Positions 28,364 through 36,645 are shown, counted from the first letter of the stretch. The stretch is DNA of 64,000 nt from Cellulomonas sp. NS3 (GCF_024757985.1 NZ_CP103289.1:496001-560000); one strand, 5' to 3'. The notes: generated by a model from the letters alone, not told the origin. Numbers and translations: made by a program.

Positions 28364-29212
28364 ATGCGGTTCGGGTTCGTGGGGAGCTTCGGCTCGGTGG
28401 CGCAGACGCTCGCGCTCGCGCAGGAGGCCGCGGCGCACGGCTGGGACGGGTTCTTCACGTGGGACGGCATCAGCGTCGGGGAGCTCGACACCTGGGACCC
28501 CTGGACGCTGCTCGGCGCTCTCGCCGTGAGCACCGAGCGGATCCGGCTCGGGGCGATGATCTTCCCGCTCGCCCGGCGCCGGCCCTGGAAGGTCGCGCGC
28601 GAGTCGGTGACGGTCGACCACCTCTCGGGCGGGCGCCTCGTGCTGCCGGTCGGGCTGGGAGCGGTCGACGACGGCGGGTTCGCACGCGTCAGCGGTGAGG
28701 CGACGACCGCACGGGGACGCGCCGAGCGGCTCGACGACGCGCTCGCGATCCTCGAGCGCGCGTGGAGCGGCGAGCGGTTCTCCTACGCCGGCACCCACCA
28801 CACCGTGACCGACCTCGTGTTCCGTCCGCAGCCCGTGCAGCGCCCGCGCATCCCCGTGTGGGTGGTCGGCGCGTGGCCGAGCGAGCGGTCCATGGGACGG
28901 GCGGCGCGGTGGGACGGCGTGATCCCCCAGGGCCGGACCGGCCCCGTGACCCCGGACGACGTGCGCGCGCTCGTCGCCTGGGTGGCCGAGCGGCGGTCGG
29001 CGCTCGCGGCGGCCGAGCCCGAGCGGTTCCTCGGGGACGTCGACGTGGTCGTCGAGGGGGTGCTCCCGGACGGGCCCGCCGCCGCCGCGGCGCACGCACG
29101 CGCCTACGCCGACGCCGGCGCGACGTGGTGGGTCGAGTCGCGGTGGGACGGCGAGCGCGACACCCCGGAGGCGCTGCTCGACCGGGTCCGGCAGGGACCG
29201 CCGCGGCTCTGA
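28364..29212 (+). CDS. LLM-class (luciferase-like) flavin-dependent oxidoreductase
   Basis: Cytoplasmic FMN or F420-dependent oxidoreductase of 282 residues. The luciferase-like barrel is shown by FGFVGSFGSVAQTLALAQEA, the strand RLGAMIFPLARRRPWKVARE and the segment LVLPVGLGAV, with PQPVQRPRIPVWVVG in the second half. GGGGAG precedes the ATG at 28364. Substrate unknown. The region just upstream (28130-28363) has no gene, only GC-rich short repeats such as GTCGCGCACCGGTG. Confidence 0.9.
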   Translation: MRFGFVGSFGSVAQTLALAQEAAAHGWDGFFTWDGISVGELDTWDPWTLLGALAVSTERIRLGAMIFPLARRRPWKVARESVTVDHLSGGRLVLPVGLGAVDDGGFARVSGEATTARGRAERLDDALAILERAWSGERFSYAGTHHTVTDLVFRPQPVQRPRIPVWVVGAWPSERSMGRAARWDGVIPQGRTGPVTPDDVRALVAWVAERRSALAAAEPERFLGDVDVVVEGVLPDGPAAAAAHARAYADAGATWWVESRWDGERDTPEALLDRVRQGPPRL

Positions 29213-29228
29213 GCGGGCCGCGGAGCGG

Positions 29229-30086
29229 TCAGCGCGTCGAGGGGTCGACCCCTCGGTCGCCGATCCTCACGGACTGCACCGAGACACCGTCGGTGCCGCC
29301 GACGGCGAACAGGACTCCCCCGTCCGGGTCGACCTGGAGGAGCCGTGGCGAGAGGTCGCCCACCGACCCCACGTGCTCGATCTCTCCGTCGTGCGCGATC
29401 CGGGCGACCTCGCCGTCGCGGACCGCGTAGGGCCGACGAGCGCTGTCGAACCCGACCGGATGGACCAGCCAGGCGTAGTGCTCGGGGCCGGTCAGGACGG
29501 TCCGGTGGACCGTTCCGTCGCGGTCGAGCTGCTCGACACCGCGGTGCCCGCCGGCGAAGTCGGTGAACACCGCGCACAGGACGCCGTCGACGAGGAACGG
29601 CTCGCCCGCGTCGGGGCTGCGGAGCAGGGTCCGGACCGGGTCCCCGGTGGCCGGCTCCCACTCGTACACCGCCGGGCCGTGCCGTTCGGACGTGAACACC
29701 TGCCGACCGTCCGTCAGGAGCTTCCCGAAGTCGCCCTCACGCTGCCAGGCCAGCGCCGCCCCGTCGTACCAGCGCAGCCGGGTCCCGCCGTCGACCCGGT
29801 CGAGGAGGCCGTACCTCCCGGCGTCCACGACGGCGAGGTCGAGCAGCGGCCCGCAGTCGCCGGGCAGCTCGATGACGCCGGGTGGTGCGCAGCGCACGAC
29901 CCGTTCGGCCCCGTTGGTGACCCACAGCTCGCCGGCGCCGTCCCGTCGCACGTGGACCGGGGCGGGCACCAGGCGGACGTCCTCGGCCAGCACCCAGCCC
30001 GACCGGGGCGTCTGCTCCAGGCGCTGCGGGAGGCCGGTCGGCTCGGCCGACCAAGGCACGGTCGCGAGGGTCGTGGGTGCTACCAC
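29229..30086 (-). CDS. beta-propeller-like protein coupled to a peptidase gene
   Basis: Unrecognised 285-residue protein without signal peptide. Its sequence is a series of short strands with regularly spaced motifs (GELWVTNGAERVVR; RYGLLDRVDGGTRLRWYDG; AVYEWEPATGDPVRTLL; GVEQLDRDGTVHRTVL), which reads as a small beta-propeller. The GTG at 30086 overlaps the end of the upstream cysteine-peptidase-like gene by seven bases, so the two are translationally coupled. Partner, carrier or immunity roles are possible; none is shown. Confidence 0.7.
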   Translation of the reverse strand: MVAPTTLATVPWSAEPTGLPQRLEQTPRSGWVLAEDVRLVPAPVHVRRDGAGELWVTNGAERVVRCAPPGVIELPGDCGPLLDLAVVDAGRYGLLDRVDGGTRLRWYDGAALAWQREGDFGKLLTDGRQVFTSERHGPAVYEWEPATGDPVRTLLRSPDAGEPFLVDGVLCAVFTDFAGGHRGVEQLDRDGTVHRTVLTGPEHYAWLVHPVGFDSARRPYAVRDGEVARIAHDGEIEHVGSVGDLSPRLLQVDPDGGVLFAVGGTDGVSVQSVRIGDRGVDPSTR

Positions 30087-31087
30087 CGCGGGCTCCAGAA
30101 CGTGACCGGCTTGCCCGCGCCGTTCTTCAGCAGGTCCTCGATCGTGGTGGTCTCGATCTTCAGGTTGTTGTGCGGCGGACCCCAGTGGCTGATGATCTCG
30201 ACCTGACCTCCGACCAGACGTCCCGTGGCGAGGGACACGTGTCCCGCTGCGTCCTGGAAGATGACGACGTCTCCCCGCAAGGGTCTCGGCGAGCCGGGCT
30301 TCGCCGGATCGTAGACGTACTCGGTGCCTGCGCGGAGCTCGGCCTCGACGGTCTCCGGGAACGCGTACCCGCCTCGGGCCTTGTCGGCCGCCTGACCCTT
30401 GGTGTAGATCTCGCGCATCCGGGCCTCGGTGAGCTGTCCGGCCCGGAACGCCGAGAACATCACCATCTCCCAGCAGTTCCCCTTGGCCGTCTTCACGGCG
30501 GGGACCGAGCCGCCGCCCAGCATCCACCGCATGAAGTCGCTGCCCGACGTCGTCGGCCCCTGGACGTCCGCAGGGCTCAGGCCGACCCACTCCCCGGACC
30601 CGACGGCGCCCTCGGCCGTGCCCGCCACCTTCGACCGGGCCTGTGCCGTGCGCAGCCAGCCGTCGAGGTCGTGCGGGCCGAACATCGTTCCTGGGGGCAG
30701 CTGGTCTAGGTAGCGCAGCAGCAGCCGCAGCGCCAGCCGTGCGTCGTCGGGGCTGACCTTCTTGGCGGGCGTGCTCGACGCGATGTAGGCCTTGAACTCG
30801 TCGGTGGCGTCCAGCTGGGCGTCGGTCACCTGCGACGGATCCGTCTTCATGTGGTCGGCGACGGCGGCCCGCTGGAGCTGCAGGAGCTGCAGTCCGCCAC
30901 GGCTCGCACCTCGCTGCAGGAGCGCCGACGTCGCAAGGTTTCCCGCTGTGCGTTGCAGCGCCAGGATCCCGGTCGCCCGTGCGGTCGGGGCGAGCGCGCC
31001 GGAGGGCCGGACCCGTCGTGCGGGCGCTCCCGGGGGCTGTCGCCGCTCGTCGGCTGAGCTCTCACGCGCGGAGCTGGACCGACCCAT
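30080..31087 (-). CDS. LQRTAGN-motif protein with papain/CHAP-like cysteine peptidase domain
   Basis: 335 residues, no signal peptide. Residues 1-40 are Arg/Pro/Ser-rich; ILALQRTAGNLATSALLQR at 41-59 is the motif found at the N-terminus of DUF4157 and other proteins tied to contractile injection systems and polymorphic toxins. A helical middle part (75-150) leads to a C-terminal domain with GNCWEMV (Cys205), RGDVVIF then AGHVSLATG (His283) and IISHWG (His301). This Cys-then-GHV order is that of NlpC/P60- and CHAP-type papain-fold hydrolases. GAGGGGG lies 8 bases before the ATG at 31087. Toxin or wall hydrolase function is inference. Confidence 0.72.
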   Translation of the reverse strand: MGRSSSARESSADERRQPPGAPARRVRPSGALAPTARATGILALQRTAGNLATSALLQRGASRGGLQLLQLQRAAVADHMKTDPSQVTDAQLDATDEFKAYIASSTPAKKVSPDDARLALRLLLRYLDQLPPGTMFGPHDLDGWLRTAQARSKVAGTAEGAVGSGEWVGLSPADVQGPTTSGSDFMRWMLGGGSVPAVKTAKGNCWEMVMFSAFRAGQLTEARMREIYTKGQAADKARGGYAFPETVEAELRAGTEYVYDPAKPGSPRPLRGDVVIFQDAAGHVSLATGRLVGGQVEIISHWGPPHNNLKIETTTIEDLLKNGAGKPVTFWSPRW

Positions 31088-31532
31088 CGCCGTCGCCCCC
31101 TCGCGCCGCGTCAGTGCGAACCTACTCGCGGACGAGCCGCGGGACCACGGTCGAGATACCGCAGGGCCGCGTCCGGCTCGGCCGACCGCGCACCGGCACG
31201 GCCGCCTCACGCTGCGGCTGGTCCCGGCGTGGACGGGGAGCGCCGCGCCCCGCTCGGGCGGGCGCGGGTGAGATCCACCCGGTCGCGTATCAGCCTGGCG
31301 GTCGTCCCCTCATGTACCGGTGCTGCCGCGAGGGCGGCGGCCGGACGCCGCGCGCCCAGGTGGTCCGGCGTGATTCACCCGGGGCGGCCGAGGGCCGGAC
31401 GGCGTGTCGCGCGACCGGTGCGTCGGCATCCTTCAACTTCCCCGGCCGAGCGCCGATGAATTGAAGCATCAAGCAGACAGTGCGGCGCGGCTCTTCCGGG
31501 GCCTGAGCGCCTCGGACGCAGTGGGGGCAGAC
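31088..31532. other. non-coding region between peptidase-like gene and LuxR gene
   Basis: 445 bases without a convincing gene. Frames read through are Arg/Ala-rich shadows without ribosome binding sites. A short AT-richer patch lies around 31455-31485 (GATGAATTGAAGCATCAAGC), an exception in this GC-rich window, and may carry promoter elements for the LuxR gene. Confidence 0.5.
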
Positions 31533-31772
31533 ATGACGAACGGAACCATGGTCGAGCCGGGCCGGACCGCAGCGGGCGTGCAGATGCTGACGCCGCGCGA
31601 GCGGGTCGTCCTCGCCGAGCTCGCGGAGGACGTGACGCTCGAGGAGATCGCCTCGCGGCTCTGGGTCAGCCGGAACACGGTCAAGTCCCAGCTCCGAACC
31701 GCCTACCGCAAGATCGGCGTCTCCACGCGCGCCGAGGCCGTCGCCTGGGTCGAGGCCTCCGGCCTGCGCTGA
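31533..31772 (+). CDS. stand-alone LuxR-type helix-turn-helix protein
   Basis: Small DNA-binding protein of 79 residues consisting of almost nothing but a GerE/LuxR HTH: MLTPRERVVLAELAEDVTLEEIASRLWVSRNTVKSQLRTAYRKIGVS (residues about 18-64). It has no receiver, kinase or ligand domain. GGGGG lies about six bases before the ATG at 31533; an earlier in-frame ATG at 31404 would add a stretch that does not look coding. It is divergent from the peptidase/propeller pair, which it may regulate. Confidence 0.85.
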   Translation: MTNGTMVEPGRTAAGVQMLTPRERVVLAELAEDVTLEEIASRLWVSRNTVKSQLRTAYRKIGVSTRAEAVAWVEASGLR

Positions 31773-31885
31773 GCCGTCGTCTCCGGGTGTCTCCCGGGGT
31801 GCCCCGGGCGCCCCGGCTCTGGGGTATCACCGGCGCCCGGCGCCCTGCTCCTTGGTGAACCGCCGACCCACGGCATGAGACGGAC

Positions 31886-32183
31886 ATGCCGCTCACCCGC
31901 GGCTACGGCGTCGTCGTCGGCACCCGGCACAGCGACGACCGGGGCCCGGTCGGCGACCACTGCCCGTACTCCACGGCAACCTGCGCGTGGCGACGCCCCC
32001 GGGGGTGTGCCGATGCGCCATCGACGTCGACAGCACGTCCGTGCCGATCGGCATCTGGCAGGACGGCGCGACGGGCGTGCGCCGGGGCGACGGCGCCACG
32101 CGGTGTTCTGCACGACGTTCTCGACCCAGTCGGACGCGACCGACGACCTGGGACGCCGGCCTCCTGACGGGCAGCGCCGCTGA
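31886..32183 (+). pseudogene. broken DUF2278-family gene
   Basis: Three frames in succession carry pieces of one DUF2278 protein. MPLTRGYGVVVGT starts at 31886 in the first frame. From about 31972 the next frame continues HGNLRVATPPG then CRCAIDVDS and, directly joined, IWQDGATGVRRGD. The third frame then gives VFCTTFSTQSDATDDLGR and stops at 32183. The middle of the family (about 100 residues) is missing between IDVDSTSVPIG and IWQDG. So there are two frameshifts and an internal deletion. Confidence 0.75.
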
Positions 32184-32393
32184 CGGGGCCCGGTCGCGGT
32201 CGGGTCGCAGCGGCGATCCGGCCGCAGGCCTGATCCGGCCGAGGCCCTCCCGAGGAACTCGTCCGCCTCGACCTGTCCATCCGCGGCCTCCCCGTTCGTC
32301 GACCCCGTGTCGGCCGAACCGCACCGCAAGGTGCGAGGCGCCCTGTGCAAGGGCGCCGGCGACCGACCTGGGCAGGACGGTCGCCCGGAAGAC

Positions 32394-32432
32394 TTGACCG
32401 GTACAGACGACGCCGCTACTTTAGCGGTACAG
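32394..32432 (+). promoter_or_regulatory. sigma-70-type promoter covered by a palindrome
   Basis: TTGACC at 32394-32399 and TACTTT at 32417-32422 are separated by 17 bases, a near-consensus promoter. The dyad CCGCTACTTTAGCGG at 32412-32426 sits over the -10 box, and CGGTACAGA occurs twice (around 32399 and 32425), 26 bp apart. It drives the 73-residue gene at 32454; the palindrome is likely a repressor site. Confidence 0.72.
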
Positions 32433-32453
32433 AATCGTCCGGAGGAGATCGCC

Positions 32454-32675
32454 ATGATGGAGAGCCCGCAGCTCGCCCTGCTCCTGTCCCGCAGGGCCAC
32501 CCTGCACGAGTCCCGCAGCGCCCGGCCCGACGCGCCCGTCGTCGAGCCGCGCCCGCAGCGCGAGCGCCCGCACGTCGCCCGGCGCACGCGCGGCGCGCTC
32601 GCGACCGCCCTGCACCACCTGGGCGACGCGGTCGCGCCGCGCTGCACCCCGTCCGGTGCGCACCCCGCGCACTGA
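32454..32675 (+). CDS. small basic hypothetical protein
   Basis: 73 residues, starting MMESPQLALLLSRRATL and rich in Arg and His (HVARRTRGALATALHHLGD). It has no signal peptide. It is judged real because a well-formed promoter lies 30 bases upstream and GGAGGAG precedes the ATG at 32454 by six bases. The next ATG (32457) is equally possible. Function unknown; a DNA- or membrane-associated stress peptide is one guess. Confidence 0.7.
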   Translation: MMESPQLALLLSRRATLHESRSARPDAPVVEPRPQRERPHVARRTRGALATALHHLGDAVAPRCTPSGAHPAH

Positions 32676-32796
32676 CTCGTCGGGCCCGGGCGCCCTCGCG
32701 ACGGCCACGGCCGCGCAGGCCCCGGGCCCGTCGGGCGACCTCGCGGCGACCTACCCTGGACCCCATGACGGGGAACCGGGTGGCACAGTGGGGCGC

Positions 32797-33843
32797 GTGA
32801 CGCTCCAGACGGTCGCCGAGAAGGTCGGCGTGAGCCGGATGACCGTCTCCAACGCCTTCTCGCGGCCCGACCAGCTCTCCGCCGACCTGCGCCGCACGAT
32901 CCTCGCCGCAGCCGACGAGCTCGGCTACGTCGGCCCCGACCCCGCGGCGCGCGCGCTCGCCCGCGGCACCACCGGCGCCGTCGGCGTCCTGCTCACGGAT
33001 TCGATCGGCACCGCGTTCCAGGACGAGATCGCGACCGGCTTCTTCGGCGCCCTCGCCGAGGAGCTCGCGCCGACCGGCCTCGCACTCGCGCTACTGCCCT
33101 CGACGGGCTCCGCGGCGATGATCCCCGCGCGCGACATCCCGATGGACGGCGCGCTCGTGTATGCCTGCGCGGGCGACACCCAGGCGCTCGACTGGCTCGT
33201 CAGGCGCCGGCTCCCGCTCGTCTTCGTCGACCAGCAGCCGCTCCCCGGGGCCGGCGGCGTGGTGCTCGACGACGTCGGCGGCGCCCGGCTCGGCGCGCAG
33301 CACCTGCTCGCGCTCGGCCACCGCTCGGTCGGCCTGCTCACGCAAGGCTACGGCGGCACGCACGGGCTCGTCGACCCCGAGACCGCGGGCACCACCTACG
33401 TGGACACCGCGCGCGTCGAGGGCTGGCTCTCCGTCCTGCGGCCCGCCGGCGTGCAGGTCAGCGCCGCGCAGGTGCCCGGCAACACCGAGCCCGACGCCTA
33501 CGAGGGCGCCCGGCTGCTGCTCGACACCCCGGACCGCCCGACCGCGGTGCTGTGCTTCTCCGACCTCATGGCGCTCGCCGTCGTGCACGCCGCGCAGGAC
33601 CTCGGGCTGCGGGTGCCCGACGACGTGTCCGTGGTCGGGTTCGACGACAGCGCACTCGCGAGCCGCATGCGCCCCGCGCTCACGACGATCCGCCAGGACC
33701 TGACCGCGAAGGGCCGCGCCGCCGCGGGGGCGCTGACCCGCGCGATCGAGCGCTCCCGCACGGGGGAGGCTGCGGAGCCCGAGCGGGTCGTGCTGGCGAC
33801 CGAGCTCGTCGTGCGCCGCAGCACCGCGCCGCCGCCGGCCTGA
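32797..33843 (+). CDS. LacI-family transcriptional regulator
   Basis: Repressor of 348 residues. HTH at the very N-terminus (TLQTVAEKVGVSRMTVSNAFSRPDQLS), then the sensor domain (GAVGVLLTDSIGTAFQDEIATGF; SVVGFDDSALASRM). The GTG at 32797 places the HTH at residue 2; a GTG three codons upstream is possible. No transporter or glycosidase is adjacent, so the effector is unknown, and no GAANCGNTTC site lies upstream. Confidence 0.92.
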   Translation: MTLQTVAEKVGVSRMTVSNAFSRPDQLSADLRRTILAAADELGYVGPDPAARALARGTTGAVGVLLTDSIGTAFQDEIATGFFGALAEELAPTGLALALLPSTGSAAMIPARDIPMDGALVYACAGDTQALDWLVRRRLPLVFVDQQPLPGAGGVVLDDVGGARLGAQHLLALGHRSVGLLTQGYGGTHGLVDPETAGTTYVDTARVEGWLSVLRPAGVQVSAAQVPGNTEPDAYEGARLLLDTPDRPTAVLCFSDLMALAVVHAAQDLGLRVPDDVSVVGFDDSALASRMRPALTTIRQDLTAKGRAAAGALTRAIERSRTGEAAEPERVVLATELVVRRSTAPPPA

Positions 33844-33975
33844 CGGCCCGCACGGCAGCCGGCCGCTCGGCGACGTGTGAGATGCGTCTCGTTCCTGAGA
33901 ACCGCCGTAGGGGCTTCCTGTGAACGCCGCCCGGAGCGGTCGCCGCACGCGACGTCCGCGCGGAGAGTGGAGGGC

Positions 33976-35409
33976 ATGAGCGACTCGTACGACGTCCTGG
34001 TCATCGGCGCCGGTCCGGCGGGGACGGCGGCCGCCCTGCGCGCCGCGGAGCTCGGCGCGCGCGTCGCCGTCGTCGAGGCGCGGCGGACGGGCGGCACGTG
34101 CGTCAACACCGGCTGCGTGCCGACCCGCGTGCTCGCGAAGACGGCCCGGCTCATGCGCGAGGTCCGCACCGCCGACGCGTACGGCATCACCGTCACCGAG
34201 CAGACGATCGACTGGCCCACCACGGTCGCCCGCGTGCGCGCGACCGTCGAGCGCGTGCTCGCCGCGAAGGACGAGCCCGACCGGCTGCGCGCCGCCGGCG
34301 TCGACCTCGTGCTCGAGGGCCGCGCGCGGTTCGTCTCGCCGCACGAGGTCGTGCTCGAGGCCACCGGGCGCACGCTGCACGCCGACCAGGTGATCCTCTG
34401 CGTCGGCGGGCACTCGCGCCGGCTGCCCGTGCCCGGCGCCGAGCTCGCGACGCTCCCCGAGCAGGTGCTCGATCTGCCGCGGCTGCCCCGTCGCGTCGCC
34501 GTGGTCGGCGCGGGCAACACGGGCGCGCAGCTCGTGACGATCTTCAACGCGTTCGGCAGCGACGTGACGCTGCTCGAGGTCGCGCCGCGGATCCTCGCGC
34601 AGACCGACGACGCGGTGTCGGCGGCCGTCGCGCTGGCGTTCACCGAGCAGGGGGTGCAGGTCGTCACCTCGGTCGAGCGGGTCGTCTCGCTGCGGCAGGC
34701 CGACGACAGCGCCGGGATCGTGCTCACCTGGCAGGCCGGCGGCGCGGAGCACCACGGCACGTTCGACGACGTCATCACGGCGACGGGCTGGCCGGCGTCG
34801 GTCGAGGGCCTCGGGCTCGAGGCGGCGGGCGTCCAGGTCGAGCGCGGGCGGATCGTGGTCGACGAGTACCTGCGCACGAGCGCGGCGCACGTCTACGCGG
34901 CCGGCGACGCGAACGGTCAGGCCATGCTCGTCCAGGCGGCGCACGTCGAGGCCGAGGCGGCGGCGCGCAACGCGGTGCTCGGCGCGACCCGGCGCACCCC
35001 GCACCACCTCCTGCCCGCGGGCGGGTTCACCGACCCCGACTACGCCGGCGTCGGGCTGACCGAGGAGCAGGCGCGCGCCCGCGACGCGGGGTGCCTCGTC
35101 GCGCACGTGCCGTACTCCACGATGGAGCGCCCGATCATCGACGACCGGCCGCGCGGGTTCCTCAAGCTGGTCGCCGACCGCCGGCGGGAGCTGCTGCTCG
35201 GCGCGCACGCGGTCGGCGAGAACGCCGTCGAGGTCATCCAGGCCGTCACGACGGCCATGGCGGCGGGAGTCGACCTCGCGACGCTCGCGCGTGTCGAGTT
35301 CGCCTACCCGACGTACAGCGCGGTGATCGGCGTCGCGGCCCGCGAGCTGCTCGCGGCCGCGCCGGTGGAGGACGGCGTCGCTCTCGTGGGGGCGCGCCGC
35401 TCGGCGTGA
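33976..35409 (+). CDS. pyridine nucleotide-disulphide oxidoreductase family flavoprotein
   Basis: FAD/NAD(P)-dependent oxidoreductase of 477 residues. FAD-binding VLVIGAGPAGTAAAL at residues 8-22, redox pair Cys42/Cys47 in GGTCVNTGCVPT, NAD(P)-binding AVVGAGNTGAQLV and the second FAD motif VYAAGDANG are all clear. The C-terminal dimerisation domain, where dihydrolipoamide dehydrogenase has a HPTxxE active site, reads FAYPTYSAV, so the base His is replaced by Tyr. It is unlikely to be a normal lipoamide dehydrogenase; quinone, mercuric or flavoprotein-type substrates are possible. No 2-oxo-acid dehydrogenase genes are near. Confidence 0.9.
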   Translation: MSDSYDVLVIGAGPAGTAAALRAAELGARVAVVEARRTGGTCVNTGCVPTRVLAKTARLMREVRTADAYGITVTEQTIDWPTTVARVRATVERVLAAKDEPDRLRAAGVDLVLEGRARFVSPHEVVLEATGRTLHADQVILCVGGHSRRLPVPGAELATLPEQVLDLPRLPRRVAVVGAGNTGAQLVTIFNAFGSDVTLLEVAPRILAQTDDAVSAAVALAFTEQGVQVVTSVERVVSLRQADDSAGIVLTWQAGGAEHHGTFDDVITATGWPASVEGLGLEAAGVQVERGRIVVDEYLRTSAAHVYAAGDANGQAMLVQAAHVEAEAAARNAVLGATRRTPHHLLPAGGFTDPDYAGVGLTEEQARARDAGCLVAHVPYSTMERPIIDDRPRGFLKLVADRRRELLLGAHAVGENAVEVIQAVTTAMAAGVDLATLARVEFAYPTYSAVIGVAARELLAAAPVEDGVALVGARRSA

Positions 35410-35424
35410 CGGCGGTGGGCCGCA

Positions 35425-35545
35425 GGGGTGGCGACGGCGGCTTGGGCCCGCTCGGGGTGACGACGGTGGGGGCGTGGGCCCGCTCGGGGAGACGACGGCT
35501 GTGGGCGTGAGCCGCCCGGGGTGACGACGGCAGGCGCGCGGATGT
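35425..35545. repeat. imperfect tandem repeat, unit about 33-38 bp
   Basis: Three to four degenerate copies of a unit built on GTGACGACGG followed by GTGGGC and CCGCTCGGG run from about 35425 to 35545 after the flavoprotein gene. Next to the terminator that follows, the heptamer CGTCAGG occurs three times in a row around 35589-35609. No gene is present. Confidence 0.6.
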
Positions 35546-35547
35546 CC

Positions 35548-35585
35548 ACAGCGGCCGCCGCCCGGGGATGGGCGACGGCCGCTGT
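35548..35585. terminator. bidirectional hairpin terminator
   Basis: A 16-base arm at 35548-35563 (ACAGCGGCCGCCGCCC) pairs with 35570-35585 with a single mismatch around a six-base loop. It lies between the convergent flavoprotein and PadR genes. Confidence 0.82.
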
Positions 35586-35604
35586 CGTCGTCAGGCGTCA
35601 GGCG

Positions 35605-36513
35605 TCAGGCCTCGGGAGCGGGGGTGGGCGGCGTCGTGCCGCTCGTCCCGGCGGGCTCGCCCGCGAGCACGAGGTAGAGCTCGCGGCGGGCGCGGTCGAT
35701 CACCGCGAGCGCCTGCGCGGTCTGCGCCTCGTCACCGGTGCGGGCGACCTGCCCGGCGGCGGCGCCGAGCGCCTCCATCGCCTCACGCAGGGCACGGCCG
35801 GGGTGCACCGGGCGGTCCTGGGCGTCCTGCCAGGGGCTGCCGAGCTCGTCGGCGTGCTCCGCGACGTACGTCTGGCCCGCCTCGGTGAGCCGGGCCAGCT
35901 TGCGACCCTGCTCCGCGGTGATCGTGACGAGGCCCTCGTCCTCGAGCATCGAGAGCGCCGGGTAGATCGCGCCCGGGCTGGGGCGCCACCGCCCGCCGGT
36001 GCGCTCGCCGATCTCCTGGATGAGCTGGTAGCCGTGCATGGGCTGCTCGACGAGGAGCAGCAGCACGGCGGCGCGGATGTCGCCGCGCCCCGCACGCCGG
36101 CCCGGGCCGCGACCCGGTCCACGGCCGCGCATGTGCGGGCCGAAGCCGTGCTCGGGCCCGAACGGTCCGCCGCCGGGGTGGCCGTGGCCGAACGGCCCGC
36201 CGGGTCCGCCGGGGTGTCCGCCGAAGGGGCCGCCGGGGCCACCGGCGTGCCCGCCGAACGGCCCGCCGTGCCCGCCGAAGGGGCCGCCCCGGTGCGTGCC
36301 GGACGGGCTGTCGCCGCGCCCGCGCCCGCCCGGTCCGCCGCGGCGCCCAGGCTCGGAGCCCGAGTCGTCGGCGGGGAAGCCGGGGAAGCCGCCGCGGTTG
36401 CGGCGCACGCGCCACGTCCGGCCGGTCACGGCGTCGGCGGGGTCCGGTCCGCGCCGCTCGGTGCGGTCACGGCCGGAGGGAAGGTCACGGTGGTGGTGAT
36501 GGGGGTGTCGCAC
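35605..36513 (-). CDS. PadR-family regulator with Gly/Pro/Phe/His-rich N-terminus
   Basis: Regulator of 302 residues. The PadR winged helix is at about 150-225 (DIRAAVLLLLVEQPMHGYQLIQEIGERTGGRWRPSPGAIYPALS, in segments). A C-terminal helix (ALREAMEALGAAAGQVARTG) serves dimerisation. The first about 145 residues are low complexity, with repeats of GGPFGGH and GPGGPF and an initial HPHHHH stretch, able to bind metal. Similar tails are frequent in actinobacterial PadR proteins. The start at 36513 keeps all of this; ATG codons further in are possible. CGATATATCG upstream fits PadR autoregulation. Confidence 0.85.
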   Translation of the reverse strand: MRHPHHHHRDLPSGRDRTERRGPDPADAVTGRTWRVRRNRGGFPGFPADDSGSEPGRRGGPGGRGRGDSPSGTHRGGPFGGHGGPFGGHAGGPGGPFGGHPGGPGGPFGHGHPGGGPFGPEHGFGPHMRGRGPGRGPGRRAGRGDIRAAVLLLLVEQPMHGYQLIQEIGERTGGRWRPSPGAIYPALSMLEDEGLVTITAEQGRKLARLTEAGQTYVAEHADELGSPWQDAQDRPVHPGRALREAMEALGAAAGQVARTGDEAQTAQALAVIDRARRELYLVLAGEPAGTSGTTPPTPAPEA

Positions 36514-36645
36514 GGGAGGTCTCCTGAGGTTCGTGGGTGCCGCGGACCGGGCGGTCGAGGCGGCAGGTGCGGCGCGGGGCGCGAGCGGGGGTCGCTCGGC
36601 TGCCTCGGGCGCCGGGAGGGAGCGCGTGCTCCGTCGATGTGTTAA

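Noticed and set aside
29229-31087. A full contractile injection system locus
   Set aside because: No sheath, tube, baseplate or AAA gene is present in the window; only the LQRTAGN motif points that way.
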